64,000 nucleotides of DNA from Viola odorata. Taxonomy: Eukaryota; Streptophyta; Magnoliopsida; Malpighiales; Violaceae. The stretch is taken from positions 16,877,569-16,941,568 of the forward strand of contig OY829545.1 in assembly GCA_963691705.1 (NCBI GenBank). Reading direction: 5' to 3'. Each line of letters opens with the position of its first letter. The stretch's first letter is position 1. The notes under the pieces were generated by a model, which did not search any database, was not told where the DNA came from, and saw only the letters and a list, made by a program, of their open reading frames with translations. Made by a program: the position numbers and the translations under genes. Positions 1-13,047 of the stretch are shown here, piece after piece.

Positions 1-3000
1 TCTATTTAGTCTTCGATTTAGAGAAATAGTTTTTGTTCCAAATTGTTGTTTGTTTTCATAAATAACAGATAATTAATGACTTGTCAATCAGAGTGAAACT
101 CAACATGTTAGCGTCTAATTACAACACAGCCAATAAGTGCTGTTGGTTTTGTTCTTAAGCCAAGGGTAAGTGACTTTCGTACAACACATTATTAAATCGA
201 TTGCCATGTTTGACGATACATGGGTACACACAATACACTAATAACTATACCCAACACCAATGTTGGTTTTGTTCGAGCAATAAAAAACCTAGACTTCTTA
301 ACCTTTAATTCTTAATGGTTTAGAGTTTGATTATTGAGAATAAAGAAAAGTCATGTTGTGAGAGTCATTATATTTTAGAACTATGATAATGTTTAAACAA
401 AATTAATCTTAGTTGAGAGAATATTTGAAAAATTAAAAAATAATAATAACTCTCCCCTACCTGGCCTACCATAGCATGGTTGCTTCCGGTTCCACCACAG
501 CAAAACCCCAATTCCTATCAATTATTTTCTGTGGCTTCGAGCCAAAGAAATGGGAGCAACCGAGCCAGAACTACTGGGTGGAGGTGGAAGCAGGGGTGTT
601 CAAATGAGAATTTCGGAAATACCCCAGGTGGAAGATGCAAAATGTGAATGATTGGCACTAACGTCTGGAGACCCCACTCTCTCGGTTTCCACCCCATTTA
701 ATGGCTTGCATTCATCTGTGGCCCCCTTACTATACTATACTTTGGTTCGAACATTAATTGTGGTCAGATAGTAGATGACTTATTTACGGTTAATTTAGAT
801 TTCACATCCGAGTTTGAGAAATAGATAAAATAATATTTGGAGAGTTACACATTTTAGAATCTAACTATACTCAAATAAGATTAATCTCTTATCGAAAAGA
901 TAACGAAGATATTTGGAGAGGTCGGAAAAAAGAATAATATTATATTATTAAGTTCACACAACGTCGGTTACCTAAAGAATAAAATACTCTATAATTATTT
1001 TATAAACAATAACACGAAATTGAAGCAACAAACTCTCCAGTAAAAATGTTAAACACTTGTACCGATTATTTGTTAAAGGACTCAAATTTAAGAATTAGCA
1101 TCTTTGCAGTCTCATGTTATCAGTTTATTTTAAGTCATTATTTATTTCTTTATTTGGAAAGGTCATTTTAAGTCATTATTGATTTTGGCTTAAAAGTTAT
1201 TTTCCCAGTTTGTTATTACTTCAAAGAATTTGTACAAATTATGCCAAACTGAGTAACAGGCCCAACGGCACAGTATACAAAAAAGTCCTTACTTAGGTAG
1301 TGGGCCCATATGTTTGTAGTGTATGCATTTTTGGGTTAGCTGCTTCAGTTGGGCTGGACTTTTAGTTGCTCTTTATCTTATTGCATTCTTTTGTTGGACT
1401 GGGCTTGATGATTATCCACTTGGATCAACTTAGGTTGGGCCGTATTCAAGGATCTTGATCTTTTTTCATACACAAGACAGGAGTGTAAACTGTAATCACT
1501 AATCAACCGATATGATGGAAAAAATTTGGGTACATCATGATGTACCTACATCATGATTTAGAATGATGATATGTGCCTCAAATAGTGTTAGAATACCACT
1601 ATTCTTGACACCTTTAGACACATGTCATTATACTACATCATGATGTACCCAAATTTTACTGATATATACTACTGCACCCATCAGTCCAATGCACGACAGT
1701 CCTGCAAATCTCTTGTACATAGTTTTATTATTAAATTGTCTTGATTAATCTAGTTCGTAGAGTGACCAAACAGGGAGGCGAAACATCAATGACCTATCAT
1801 TCTTGCTTTATTTGGTAGGGTTTGTCCATACCCCTGAGATTAATGCATCTTTGATAAAAATAGTTTTTGGTGTGACTTCTTTATTTTATTTTATCTACTT
1901 TAATTATCAACATCAGCACGACAAGTCTCTGAAAGACGACCCCAATTTATTTCCAGGTTCCATTAATTGCACCCAGCTGGAGAAAATAATGTTGTGGTCT
2001 TCCTTGTTTGCTTCCAACCATAATATAAGGCCCATAACTGATCAAACACCCCACCCAAGAACAACCACCTACAAAACCAATGAGTATGAAATTATAAATA
2101 GCACCGGCTAATTAATCACTCCCCTGTATTCAATTATAGTATATCATTTTAGTTGTCGGAGGTAATAATTAGTTCGGAAAAATCAATATTGTTGTTGATT
2201 CTTCTATTTATTATGTTGTTCATTATTTATGAGAATACCATCTATATTCTAACGTGAAACTATACTGAAATATGGGCCGAATTTCTCACGCGTCTGGACT
2301 TAGTGTGTGGAATACTTAAGTTGCGAAAACCTCAAAACCCAAATTTTACCATTGTCTTCCAAATTTCAAACAACCCCCAAAACCATTAATGGTTGCCGAA
2401 ACCGTCAAAGATAATTAAAGTACAATTCAATTTCTAGCCTATGACAGACATAATAATAATAATAAAGAAATAGAAATATGCATAAACTAAAATTGAATTA
2501 AAGAAGAATTAAAAATCAAAGTTGAAGCTGCAACAATGGCGGTAGAGAGAAAAGCGGAGGAAGAAGAGACAGACCTCTTTTCCTTTTCGGTTTTGTAAAA
2601 TAAAAACTCTAAGTGTTTAAAATTCTAAAGTGATAAGGATAAAATAAAAATAGAATAAAATCTAATTGTTTTCAAATCTCCCAAACTGAATATAGGAGGA
2701 GTACGGCTTAAGAAAGAGTTCTAAGCGTTGAAGGACATCTTCAAGACAAGCCTTCTAGAAGATGACAGTTCGTGTCCAGCTCTAGCTCTCGGCCCAGGCC
2801 CAGTCAGACCGCTTGGCCCATCCAGTTGACTCTGGTCAATGTTGCGAAATCTCGCCTTATCCCAAGCTTGGGATAGAGTATACTCTTTTTTCACCAAAAC
2901 AACTCTAAACAGGTGCTTCCAGCTCCTTTTGATGATATCCCGGACTTGAATGTGGACCCTCAGCCGTAAAGTGATGAACAAAGTCATCCCTCTTTCAAAG

Positions 3001-4440
3001 AACACTTAAATATTTTAATTATCCTAACACTATTCCGTTTACTCTCATTTAATTAAGTTTTGTTGTGGTGATTTTAAGCCAACACTTGCCAAAGTCCAAA
3101 AACAAAAATTAAAAGATGATGAAAGGCTTGCTACTTATGAGTTGTTGTTGCAAAAGAGCGTGAATGCTAAAAAAAAAAGACAACAGTTGAGATTTTTCAA
3201 GCCTTTAACATATCAATTCGTTCGGTCTAAAGGTTGTGGAAATGAGGGCAAGAGTCTTATAATCACAGCATCTTCCTCAACAAAGTGAAAAAATTCATTT
3301 CCCCCCAATTTGATTTTCAAACGCCCTCCCAAAATTAGCTTTGAAATTATCTTCATTTCTCTGTGGGAATAAGCGATGGTGGAGCCAAGTAGAGGAGGAG
3401 CTCATCGAACAGTTTTGGCAAATAAGAGTATAACGATAAATTCTCAATAAATTTACCTTAGAAGATGAAAAACGTTATTTAATTTGGTCCAAAATTCAGG
3501 ACCCAAAACAACATATAATGGAATAGAGAGAGAGTAATAAATTGATATCAATCATTTTATTTTATGTAACATGTAGAACTATATTGTTGCATTTGTTACA
3601 CCACCACCCAGAAATCTAATAATGGAGTGAAAAGGTAGATTTAAATATATATATATCTGACAACTCGGAGAGTAATTCAGGAGTAGTAATTTTTTGTGTG
3701 CTCGGGAAGACAATGTCATAGCCCGCACTAACTCACATAGATAGAGACAAATCATCGAATCCATAATAATAATTACGTGAAATAGTATCACTATTTATAC
3801 CGAAGTATGACATTGCATTACACGAATCCGGGTAGAAATTTGTGTGGTTTGGTTTTGCCTGGCACCAGTCACTTGCAATCCACATATATTTATTCCCTTT
3901 TCCTTTCGATGTAGTCGAGGCTAGTACTTACGGATCGGTTCTTTCTCTTCTACTCTAGTTTTGATAGATCGACAAACCATAAAAACAATATTTTTAATTC
4001 TTCAACGACACACATCAACATATCAAAATATGTTAAAGTACTAGACTTCATAAAAAAATCCCCACTCATAAGATTCTCTAAGATTTCCCATAAAAAATTA
4101 AATAATATTCATTTTTTAAAATTTTCTATTAATTAATACAGTGTTAATTCTCGTGTCAAAAAATTGTGTATGTTGTGAGCCACGTATGATGTTGTTATTC
4201 TGCTACCTAGTTTAATTTTTTATTTATTTTTAACCCACAATTAATTTAGAATGAATGGAGGTACTACTATAGAAGACCAAGATTATTACATTGCTTTTAT
4301 AACTTACTCGTCAGCTTCAAAAAATAATATAATAATATGATTATGAACTATACTTCACTTTCCTCATATATAACACTATAGCATTAAAAAATGCAACAAT
4401 TTTCAGGTTTTTTATTTTAATTTTTTTTTGAGAGATTACA
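1..4440. other. gene-poor intergenic DNA
   Basis: No gene is recognisable apart from the MITE at 1520-1658. The sequence is AT-rich with short homopolymers and a TAA microsatellite near 2449-2466. A somewhat more GC-rich patch lies at 450-720 but has no coding signature. Open frames at 1803-2111 (+), 2721-3005 (-) and 3579-3791 (-) show no family motif. The 4440-4576 stretch is probably the 3' UTR of the minus-strand gene that follows. Confidence 0.6.
1520..1658. mobile_element. MITE, family 1 copy A
   Basis: This short element of about 138 bp has near-perfect terminal inverted repeats of about 24 bp: AAAATTTGGGTACATCATGA on the left, matched in reverse complement at 1634-1657. The interior is also partly self-complementary. 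It aligns along its whole length with 9812-9950, so it is a dispersed family rather than a chance palindrome. No clear target duplication was found, so the superfamily is open. It carries no coding capacity. Confidence 0.75.
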
Positions 4441-4576
4441 ACGAGGTGGTTGTCAATCATTGCTTAGCGCCTTACCCCAACAACAATATATTTACAATTG
4501 AGCCCTAAGAAATTGCAAAACAAAGGAAAAAGTACACTCTATTACTATCAGGAGCATTCCTAATTTCCTACTCCAC

Positions 4577-5206
4577 CTACCAAACAACACAGCAGCTTGA
4601 GCTGTACATTTCGCTTTTAACGCCATCCCATAACCGCACAACGTTGCCGTTAATCACCGTCAAATCCTGATACCTGTACCATCCGCCCTCATCATCCCCC
4701 GTTCTCATCCTCATCACCCTCTCCCAACTCCCCCACCACTCTCTTCCCACCGTCACCGCACCGTCGCTGTCACAGTCGCCGTCACAATCACCGCCACTTT
4801 TACTTTCCCGGCTGCTGTCATTCTCTTCGTAATAGTACACCGCAAACTTTCCTTTCGCGACAATCGCTCCGTCATCTCCAAAACCTGACGGCTTGGCATC
4901 ACTCGATGGAGCTGGAGGCGGAGATGTCAGAGCAGACAGGAGTGACGGCTCGGTAGGTGGCGTGGAGGGACACGTCTCGGAAACGCATCTAGTTTCGCGG
5001 TCAGATGACGGCCACTCGATGCAATCTTTTGATTTAACGGTGACGACGGAAACACCTCCGCTGCTGGTGGCTCTGATCCTCCAGTAGCTGATCGCCGCCG
5101 TGATAACCGCCACCCAAGCCCAGAAATTATTAATTAAAGTGAAAACCCCAAAAATCGCATGGTCAAAGACCAAGGCGTCCAGAGGAGAAGAAACCACCAC
5201 ATTCAT
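4577..5206 (-). CDS. single-exon membrane-anchored protein, unknown function (209 aa)
   Basis: The reading frame is uninterrupted and begins at the only good ATG downstream of a pyrimidine-rich leader. Residues about 17-40 form a hydrophobic, tryptophan-rich transmembrane anchor, followed by a basic stop (YWRIR). The middle is a low-complexity, Ser/Pro-rich linker with an acidic Gly-Asp-Cys repeat near residues 140-152. The C-terminal third is better structured (KGKFAVYYYEE, WWGSWERVMRMRTGDDEG, then WYRYQDLTVINGNVVRLWDG). From memory, this N-terminal anchor plus C-terminal YQDLTVINGNVVRLWDG layout matches an uncharacterised plant family. The two adjacent cysteines close to the C terminus are a possible lipidation site, but the last residue is Trp, which is unusual for a CaaX box. 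No catalytic motif is visible. The gene stands alone; the nearest neighbour is about 8 kb away. Existence is well supported; function is unknown. Confidence 0.8.
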   Translation of the reverse strand: MNVVVSSPLDALVFDHAIFGVFTLINNFWAWVAVITAAISYWRIRATSSGGVSVVTVKSKDCIEWPSSDRETRCVSETCPSTPPTEPSLLSALTSPPPAPSSDAKPSGFGDDGAIVAKGKFAVYYYEENDSSRESKSGGDCDGDCDSDGAVTVGREWWGSWERVMRMRTGDDEGGWYRYQDLTVINGNVVRLWDGVKSEMYSSSCCVVW

Positions 5207-5297
5207 TCCTGCAATCTGTTAACTTTTCCTCTTTTTCTTTTTGGGTGTTTTTTTGTTTTGGTGTGTGGGTGAAATGAACGAGGAGGAAAGGAAGAGG

Positions 5298-5490
5298 ATT
5301 TAAAGGGGCGGATGGAGGAATGTGGGCCGTTGGATGAGAGGGAGGGGTGAGGGGGATCGGATGAGAGATGCCAAGAATCGAGAGCTAAGATGCTGTTTGT
5401 TTTGAGGTAGATCCAAATTCCAAAATATATACCCAGAATTCGACGCTGGCGATTTTTTTATTTATCTTATTTTATTGCCTTTCGCACGTG
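5298..5490 (-). promoter_or_regulatory. candidate promoter elements of the 209-aa gene
   Basis: A weak TATA-like TTTAAA lies at 5299-5304, about 95 bp upstream of the start codon. A perfect G-box/ABRE-type CACGTG followed by TC lies at 5485-5490, about 280 bp upstream. Position and motif fit a bZIP or bHLH-responsive promoter, but this is inference from short motifs. Confidence 0.35.
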
Positions 5491-5509
5491 TCGGGTCACA
5501 CGAGTTAGT

Positions 5510-8500
5510 AACAACTAACACAGCCGAGCCGAGTGTCGAACACTGGAAGTAGTGGACAGTATGTCACTGTGACCAAAAGAATCTGTAGGTTTTTTTCCTT
5601 TATGGAAAGTATAAAACAAAAACTTAATATAAATGTTAATAAAAAAAATTGTTGGTTTTAGTGGTTTGAGACAATCATATCGTAAATAAAGGTAGTGTAT
5701 ATATTCGATTTTTATATATATAAAAATTAACTGTTAGGAGATTTTATTTTTTAATGGATTATTTCGGTGCAAATAATATTAGGCAAACGAAGTGAATGTA
5801 CGTAATACGATAAATTAATGTGTTTTTTTTGTTAAAACCATTCGGTAATTCAATCACTATATTATGTGCCGACTATTTTGAATTCGAACTGAGTAAGATC
5901 CTAAAAGATGATAAAATTTTACTCAGATGAGTTTTAACATAACTAACTACATATTCAAAACTCGACATAAAATTTCTAATTAAATTAAAACAATCCTCTA
6001 TCATTTACTAAGCGTTACGATAAGTATGTTTGTATTGCGAAACACTAACAAAGATACGAATAAAAGGAACAAAGATTCGGCGATTAAGGGAAGTTAGAGA
6101 TAAACGTGACAGTGGGGTCACGTGTGTTGTGGAGCAATAAGAGGTCAGTCACGAACCGAAAGAGTAGACTAGATAGTCTTATCTCCCAATCTCCCATTGC
6201 GTCTAAATTTGTGGGTGAGGTGAGCTGCTGCACCGAAAATAAAGTATTTGAAAGTTTCCAGAGTAATTTTGCATTTTACATCTTGCTCTAACATTACCAT
6301 TCTTGACTCCGTCAACTTGACGGATGATACAAATAGAGCATAAAACGTGAATTGAAAGTTGAAACTGTAAAAAATGTATAAACTATCACCGTATAGTATA
6401 GCGGTGACAGAACTAAATTAAAATAATAAATAAATGGCCAAGAAAAATTAAATGAAACAACATTTTAATTTTTAGAAACTCGATTTGAACCGATGTTAAT
6501 ATACACCCCCATAAATTAATGTATCATATTAAAAGATAATTGCCCAAGTTACCCTTATTTTATTGTTTTGAGTTCCTTACTTGATATGAACGACAACTAG
6601 TATACAAATACCCATTATGTTTTTAAATCAACAAAACATAAATTATTGACTCAATATTTATGATTTAAAATATTAAAAATTAATATTCATGGAGAAAGAA
6701 AAAAAAAACTTTCAGAGTTTGACACGTTCCTATAAAATTAATCTCCAAACCGGAATGTATAAAAAAAATTAACAAAATATATTCAACCACCCCAACCAAG
6801 AATACATTTTTCTTTACTAGCCCATTTTCCAAGCATCCGAAAGCAAGTGGCCCAACCCAACTTCACCAACTCCAAGCACCTTCCGAAGCCCAATAATTAG
6901 GCCCAGTCTAGCTTCACCAATTCTCTGCCCCCATTTAGGGATGGAAGTTTGTAAAGAGTGAGATTGTGGTTTTGGACATATCATTAAGCACATGAAAAAA
7001 TTAAATTGTGAATTTTCAATTTAATAATCACATCCGTTTAGTATTTATATATTTTTTATACTTTTACATATTTATAAATACATTTAATAAAATTAATAAT
7101 TATAATAATAGATTATACACAAACAAATTATTTCTATGCGAGTTTTGATGGATATTTTCAATTTCATGTTGGATGTTATTTAGTCATGGTAAATTCTATA
7201 TTATTGTGGTATTTATTGCTATAATTATTATTATTATTTGATGAATAGTATTTTTATTATTTTTATATTATATATTCACTAATTTTATCAAATTAATTTA
7301 GTATTTTTTTTATTAGTGGATAATCATGAATAATTCGCGAGAAGATTGTGAATTTGAGATAGTATAAATTTCACAATTGTGTTAAAAGTTGTGGTTTTGA
7401 GGGGAATTAAGTAGTTAGGTTATAATTTGGATGATTTTCGCGTTTAACCGCACTGCATCCCTACCCCCATCTCATAAATTCATAACCTTAATCCATATTC
7501 CTACCGAATTTATTTAATCAACAAAACATAAAAGGAAAAAAAATGATCTACCCACCAAACTATACTCTTTCTTGAGTTTATTGGAAGAATCGGAAAACAA
7601 ATTAACACAATAGTATAATTTATTGGTGCATACACTATAATTTCAAGCATCCTACCCAAAAAAAAGGGGAGTAGATGACGTCATAAATGAAACTTGGAAT
7701 TTATGACGAATTCTTTTTAATTGCTGTTATTAATCATTAGGGTTTAGGTCTAATAGATGGGCCAAGTGAGTAAGAGTAGATTACTGTGTTCATATGACTG
7801 CAGCAGAAATAATGATTAATGGCTTCTTTTTGTTCACATATAGTGAAATTGATATAGTTTTTTTCTTCCTGTTTTCATATTTTTGGATTTTTCTTTCTTG
7901 TTTCACACTCCAAAGTGAACTAACTGTAATGTAACGCAGGAAATTGAAAAAAGACAGAATTGTTTGTTTTTGTTTTATTTCAGCTAAGATTTGATGCTTG
8001 TTGCTGTGTTCACAGGGATATATGTACACGTGTGACGTGTCCATTGTTAATGTCCAAGCAACACTAATGACAATGTGGCCTCACCCATGATAATAAGATT
8101 GTGAAATTTAAATCGTAGAAATCGTGCCCTAAACTACTAGCATGCATTCTAGAACTCGTCTTTTAATGTTTCCATACACAAATCGAACGTGTCAAACTAT
8201 TCCTGAATAATATATTTGTTGCACATTCGTCTTCTTATAAAAATTGAACCTACAGTATTGTTTATCAAACTACTTATACCAACAACTTATTGAAACTCTA
8301 GATAAATATATTTGTGTTAAATTTGTCTCCATGCACAAAATCAAACTAGTAACCTTACTTATGAAACAACTGATCGAGAATGTAAAAACTATCCATACCA
8401 ATCACCTATTGATGACTTGAATAAACAAATTTATGACCGTTTTCCGTTAAAGATTGGGAATAACGCATCAAAATTCAATCAATCAAACACGGGTTTTTTT

Positions 8501-11500
8501 TTACAATATTCCGGGAAAATGTTCGATCCGAACCGAAATACGAAGTTTCACGTGGGTTTTGTTCGAGGAAAAAGGCTAACTGCGTTCTAGTTTTAAATGT
8601 AAAATGGGTCAAACCCATGTGAAACTTCTCAGACAGTCTGACTCTCATGGAAGTCAAACTCAGATCGGTACATTTTATCGATATTTACTCTTCAAAAAAA
8701 ATTATTTTAATTAGTCTCTCAGACAAAATTAAAATTAAAATAATAAACAATATTAAAAATTAAAACATTTTTTTCTAATTTTAATAAAAACACAAGTGAA
8801 ACTGTAAAATTATCTTCTCCGCCGTTGGAACTTGAAAGTTCGGTTGTCAATTTCCAGGATAAGATTTCAGAACTTTAAACCTTTAAATCAATATTATCAA
8901 TCTCATATCATATTAGTTGGTATATTCGTACGCTCTATCCTAATAAAAAAAAAGATAAAAAATATATTGTACCATTTCAGTTTCTATCTCGATCCATACT
9001 AATTATACCGGTCAAATATCGGTTGGTATGAACGATACATCACATCCTAATATTAAAAAAATAGTATATCATAAGTATATTGAATGTTTATAAACTTGTA
9101 TGTAATTGTATATATAAATATATTAAAATAGAGATACCAACTAAGACGGGTGTTTTAATCTGAATATATACATATCGTACCAATGACAAAATCGAGTCGC
9201 TCACTCGTGAGCATTCACAACTTTGCTCTAACGACCATGGATAGAAAAAACATTTCTATTTAATTAGAAACACAACTTATTTAATGGTTTCACATAGACC
9301 ATGACAGTCAAATATCCTACGAGATCATGATCTGACTCGTGTGAATGCTTTGGAGGAAAACTTCAATCTTCATTTTAGCTCGAACATCATTGCGCCAAAA
9401 TTAATTTTTTCTTATTTGGTATATATTTAATATATATAAACGCTAGTTGGCGCTTACCTATCTTGTATAAAAAAGAATTTTTTTTTTTTTTATAACAAAA
9501 GATACTTAATTCTGTAAAATCAAAATCTTAAAAATAAATAATCGTAAATGAAATTGTAACACAACTAGTTAGATAATGGTTATCTATAGGAGAAGTAAAT
9601 ATTTGATAATCTTATAGTTCTCTCCATGCTAGAAGTTGAGAGCTACCAACTCTAAGATTTCGGGGTCTAACTCGCCTAAAGTTTAATTTTCCTTCATTTC
9701 CTCGAGTGTTATATTAGATGAGTCACACTTCACTTTTTTCTAAATATTAAGGCTATTATTTCATATTTGAAAGAAAAAAAAATGATGTTGAGAGGGTGGT
9801 GTTTTCCAGGAAAAAACTTGAGTATATCATAATGTACCTACATCATAATTAAGGATGATGACACGTGTCCCAAATAGTGCTAAAATATCAATATTTTTAA
9901 CACTTTTGAACACGTGTCATCATCCTATATCATGATGTATCTTTTACTTGTGTTTTACAACAATGAATTTAAGAAAAAATGAGGTATCACATATCTAATA
10001 GATCATTCGAGAGAAATGGAGGAAAAATGGAAAACTAACTGCCAACTTGGACCAGAAAAAAAAAACTGCAAAATTTTAATTAGACTTCTTTTCCCCTTCT
10101 AATATTTGATCATGTATTGTTGGACACAATTATTAATTTTTCTAATGTGACGTAATATAGAGAGATCGGAACAAGAGTGGAAGTTCGAATATTCATTGAA
10201 TCGACACAGCAAACCATGGACTCTTATTACCTGTTGCGACTTGAAAATCAAAACCACGAACCAAACAAGGACAGTCATGCATTCTTGTTTTTTTTTGATA
10301 ATTTTTTATGGAAAGGAATATGGACTTTTGATATTTGAATTACGTGCACATTTTGATTCACATGTGCCTGCGGGTATGGTTTCTTCCCGCAACCTTCCTC
10401 CAATTTTCTTGGATGTTTCCATTCCTAAAGAACTATAAGACCACATTAATTAATATCCCACTTGGTATTGTAGTTAATTATTTGTTCTTAGTAATGTTTT
10501 TGTAATTGTACTCTCCAATACTAATATTAATTAACCTCGTTATACTGTCCGGGTCTACTCGTTTCAAATTTGGCTTCGAATTAAGGACTAAAGAGCCCAT
10601 TATCAAACCATCTGCTCCGCTACAGACTTGTTAGATAAATGAAAGCCACCCAATCTCTTTAAATGGCAAAATGCTTCATTTTATTAGAAGATTAAATCCT
10701 CTTATATTTACTTTTTATTTCTCTTATCTTTCCTATGTAGTATTTTGATTTGCACACTTTATCACAACTGCTCACTGTAAACCATCAAGTAATTAGAAAT
10801 CACGAGTTCAATTATTGTATATAGACTATAGAGTAATTATCTGTTCGAAATACTTTACTGATTATTTAGTAATATATAATTTGGCGATGCATGTTTTTTT
10901 TATAGGGAGAAGTAAGATTCAAACTTAAGTTGGAGTCTAAATCCAAATCTGTACTATTATTTTGTAATCAACAGAGAAGCAATGAACCACATCACCCCCT
11001 AAGCTAAATTCATATACAATTAATATTGCCAAAAATTAATTGGTACGTACGAGAGTGTGACTGTACTGTGAGTAAAATTATGCTATGATCTCAACATTAA
11101 ATTAATTACTATTTGATACAAGTCAAACCATGAGAGTACGTTTAGAGGAGCCACACATGAAGAATTATTTGATAAAGCTAACTTTTTATGTTAATTAGTT
11201 TAATTACACCAAACCCAACATACAGTGAACTTTTTTTTGTTGAACGATGGCGACTTGGTTCAATTTTTCCTTTCTCCAACTTTTTCCATGTACACATGAG
11301 CGGCAGCGGAAAAAATCAAGTCACCTGAGTTCAAGCTATAGAGCATCACTTCTTATTTACAACAAAATAAAGAAATAAACAAAATGATACACACTCATGA
11401 ATTAAATAATTTTCAATTTAAATTAATTCATGGTTGAAGTGTGCTAATGGGCATATAACGTAATGGTTATCTAATACGGAAATTAACTATCAAACGAGAC

Positions 11501-12900
11501 TCGGGTTGTAAACCAGCTATTTGAAGTGCAACTAATTCAGGATATGGAAATTGGGTTAATTTCTCATTCAAATGTTTGAACACTGATTTAGTTTCATTTA
11601 ATTGATTTTGGCTTGGTTGTTTTGGGGGTCAATATTAATGTACATCTAGATTTAATTAGACCAAAAATAGATAGGCATTTTAGCAGCCGAAGTAAAATTG
11701 ATAGTGGTAGAAACAGTTTTGACCATTAAATCAATCGTGAATGTTCTGTTAATCAAGAAGCAATAACAATTAGACCCTATATATTAGATAATAATCAATA
11801 GACGAACGTAATCAGGGCATTGGGGGGCCAATTAGGGGCAGCAGCCATGATATTGGCACCTACCGCAGCCCCGGGTGGCTCAGGAGGCCCTAAAGTGGGT
11901 CGTCCCACTTAAATCTTTCAAACCTTGTGTTTTGTTTTTTGAAATTGTGAAGGTGATGCCATATATGTACTAAATGATTGATCTGTTTCATCTTGACAAG
12001 TTCACATAAATTCCTATTACTATTATTGAAAATTCCTATTACTTGTTATATATTTTCCCAAAATCTTTAATGGTCCACTTGCCCCAATTTGTACACATTT
12101 GTATAAATTGTCCAATCAATAGAACGGGTAAATGCAGATGATTGAATCAAAACTTATGGGAACATCTCTTTACGATTTGTAGGACAATTTCATATGGTCC
12201 ACCTATACATTTATATATCTGAATATTTTATTATAGGTGGACTCATGAATAATTGTGAATAAACATTCTAGTCATTAATTTTTCCTCCATAAATAAAAAT
12301 GTTACTAAAAAATTCTCTAGCTCAAAACATCAACTTTTTTCTTTATAAGAAATATCATCATGTCTTATGAGTTTTTATTGAATATGACATTTTACCTCTT
12401 ACTAGACTTGAGTACACGGTGTGTAGATGTTAAACCTAGTTTGTACTTTAACCTGATTCATGGTTTATCTAAGTGTTAGTTTATTTTTAGAATCAATAAA
12501 TTACAATATCACCATTTTATTACCTTCAAATGCGTTAGTTACTTGGTTGTTATACAGTACTATATACTTTCAATAGAACTAATTATAAATATTTCACAAA
12601 ACGTAAACCCCAAGGAAGAAATGAATCCTAATTAAGAATGTAATTAATTAACAAAAAATACTATATATTTATCAATTTGAAGTCACCAAGAAATTCAAAT
12701 CACAGCCCAAAATCCTTGATCTGAAAGGCAAAGAATACTGAAACCATGCACTCCCAAGAAATTTCCCATCACCATTCAATCAATTTCCACAAGTCAGAAG
12801 CATTATTCCATTAAAAATGAGATCAATTAATTATAACTTCAGTTAATAACAGTCGTTATATCTATATATTTTTTCAAACCCGTGCCCTTTCCTTTAAAGT
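5510..12900. other. long gene-free interval
   Basis: About 7.4 kb with no recognisable gene. It contains one MITE (9812-9950) and many A/T runs. Stretch 8880-9180 has repeated GGTAT/ATACC motifs that may be an old repeat, but no termini could be fixed. A short GC-rich patch lies at 11,815-11,910. Open frames at 7790-8044, 8475-8657 and 10,196-10,438 have no recognisable content. The last few hundred bases are the FMO1 promoter. Confidence 0.55.
9812..9950. mobile_element. MITE, family 1 copy B
   Basis: This copy aligns along its whole length with the element at 1520-1658, including the terminal ATCATRATGTA motif and the internal CAAATAGTG segment. It is more diverged at its ends. Internally it has an inverted pair of ACACGTGTC motifs. 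The pair of copies 8 kb apart defines a small non-coding family. Confidence 0.7.
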
Positions 12901-12914
12901 CCCTGTCCGTGCCC

Positions 12915-12922
12915 TATAAATA
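12915..12922 (+). promoter_or_regulatory. TATA box of first FMO1 gene
   Basis: A consensus TATAAATA lies 126-133 bp upstream of the start codon at 13,048. This predicts a transcription start near 12,945-12,955 and a leader of about 100 bp. The inference is from motif and spacing. Confidence 0.6.
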
Positions 12923-13047
12923 CCCATGCAGTTCTTTCATGCTACTCACACCTTGCTAGCTAAGATCCAAGAAAAGCAAAGAATTGCTCTTAGCTCCAAC
13001 CCAAAGTATTAAATCTCTAAATTCTTATATAAATTAACCAAATAGAT

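Noticed and set aside
1803..2111. 102-aa open frame on plus strand
   Set aside because: No recognisable domain, AT-rich composition, and no splice or promoter context; consistent with chance.
2721..3005. 94-aa open frame on minus strand
   Set aside because: Slightly GC-richer than its surroundings and possibly an old repeat, but I recognise no protein family and no borders.
8880..9180. Repeated GGTAT/ATACC words suggesting an old transposon
   Set aside because: No matching termini or target duplication could be fixed.
10196..10438. 80-aa open frame
   Set aside because: No family motif, and no supporting neighbours.
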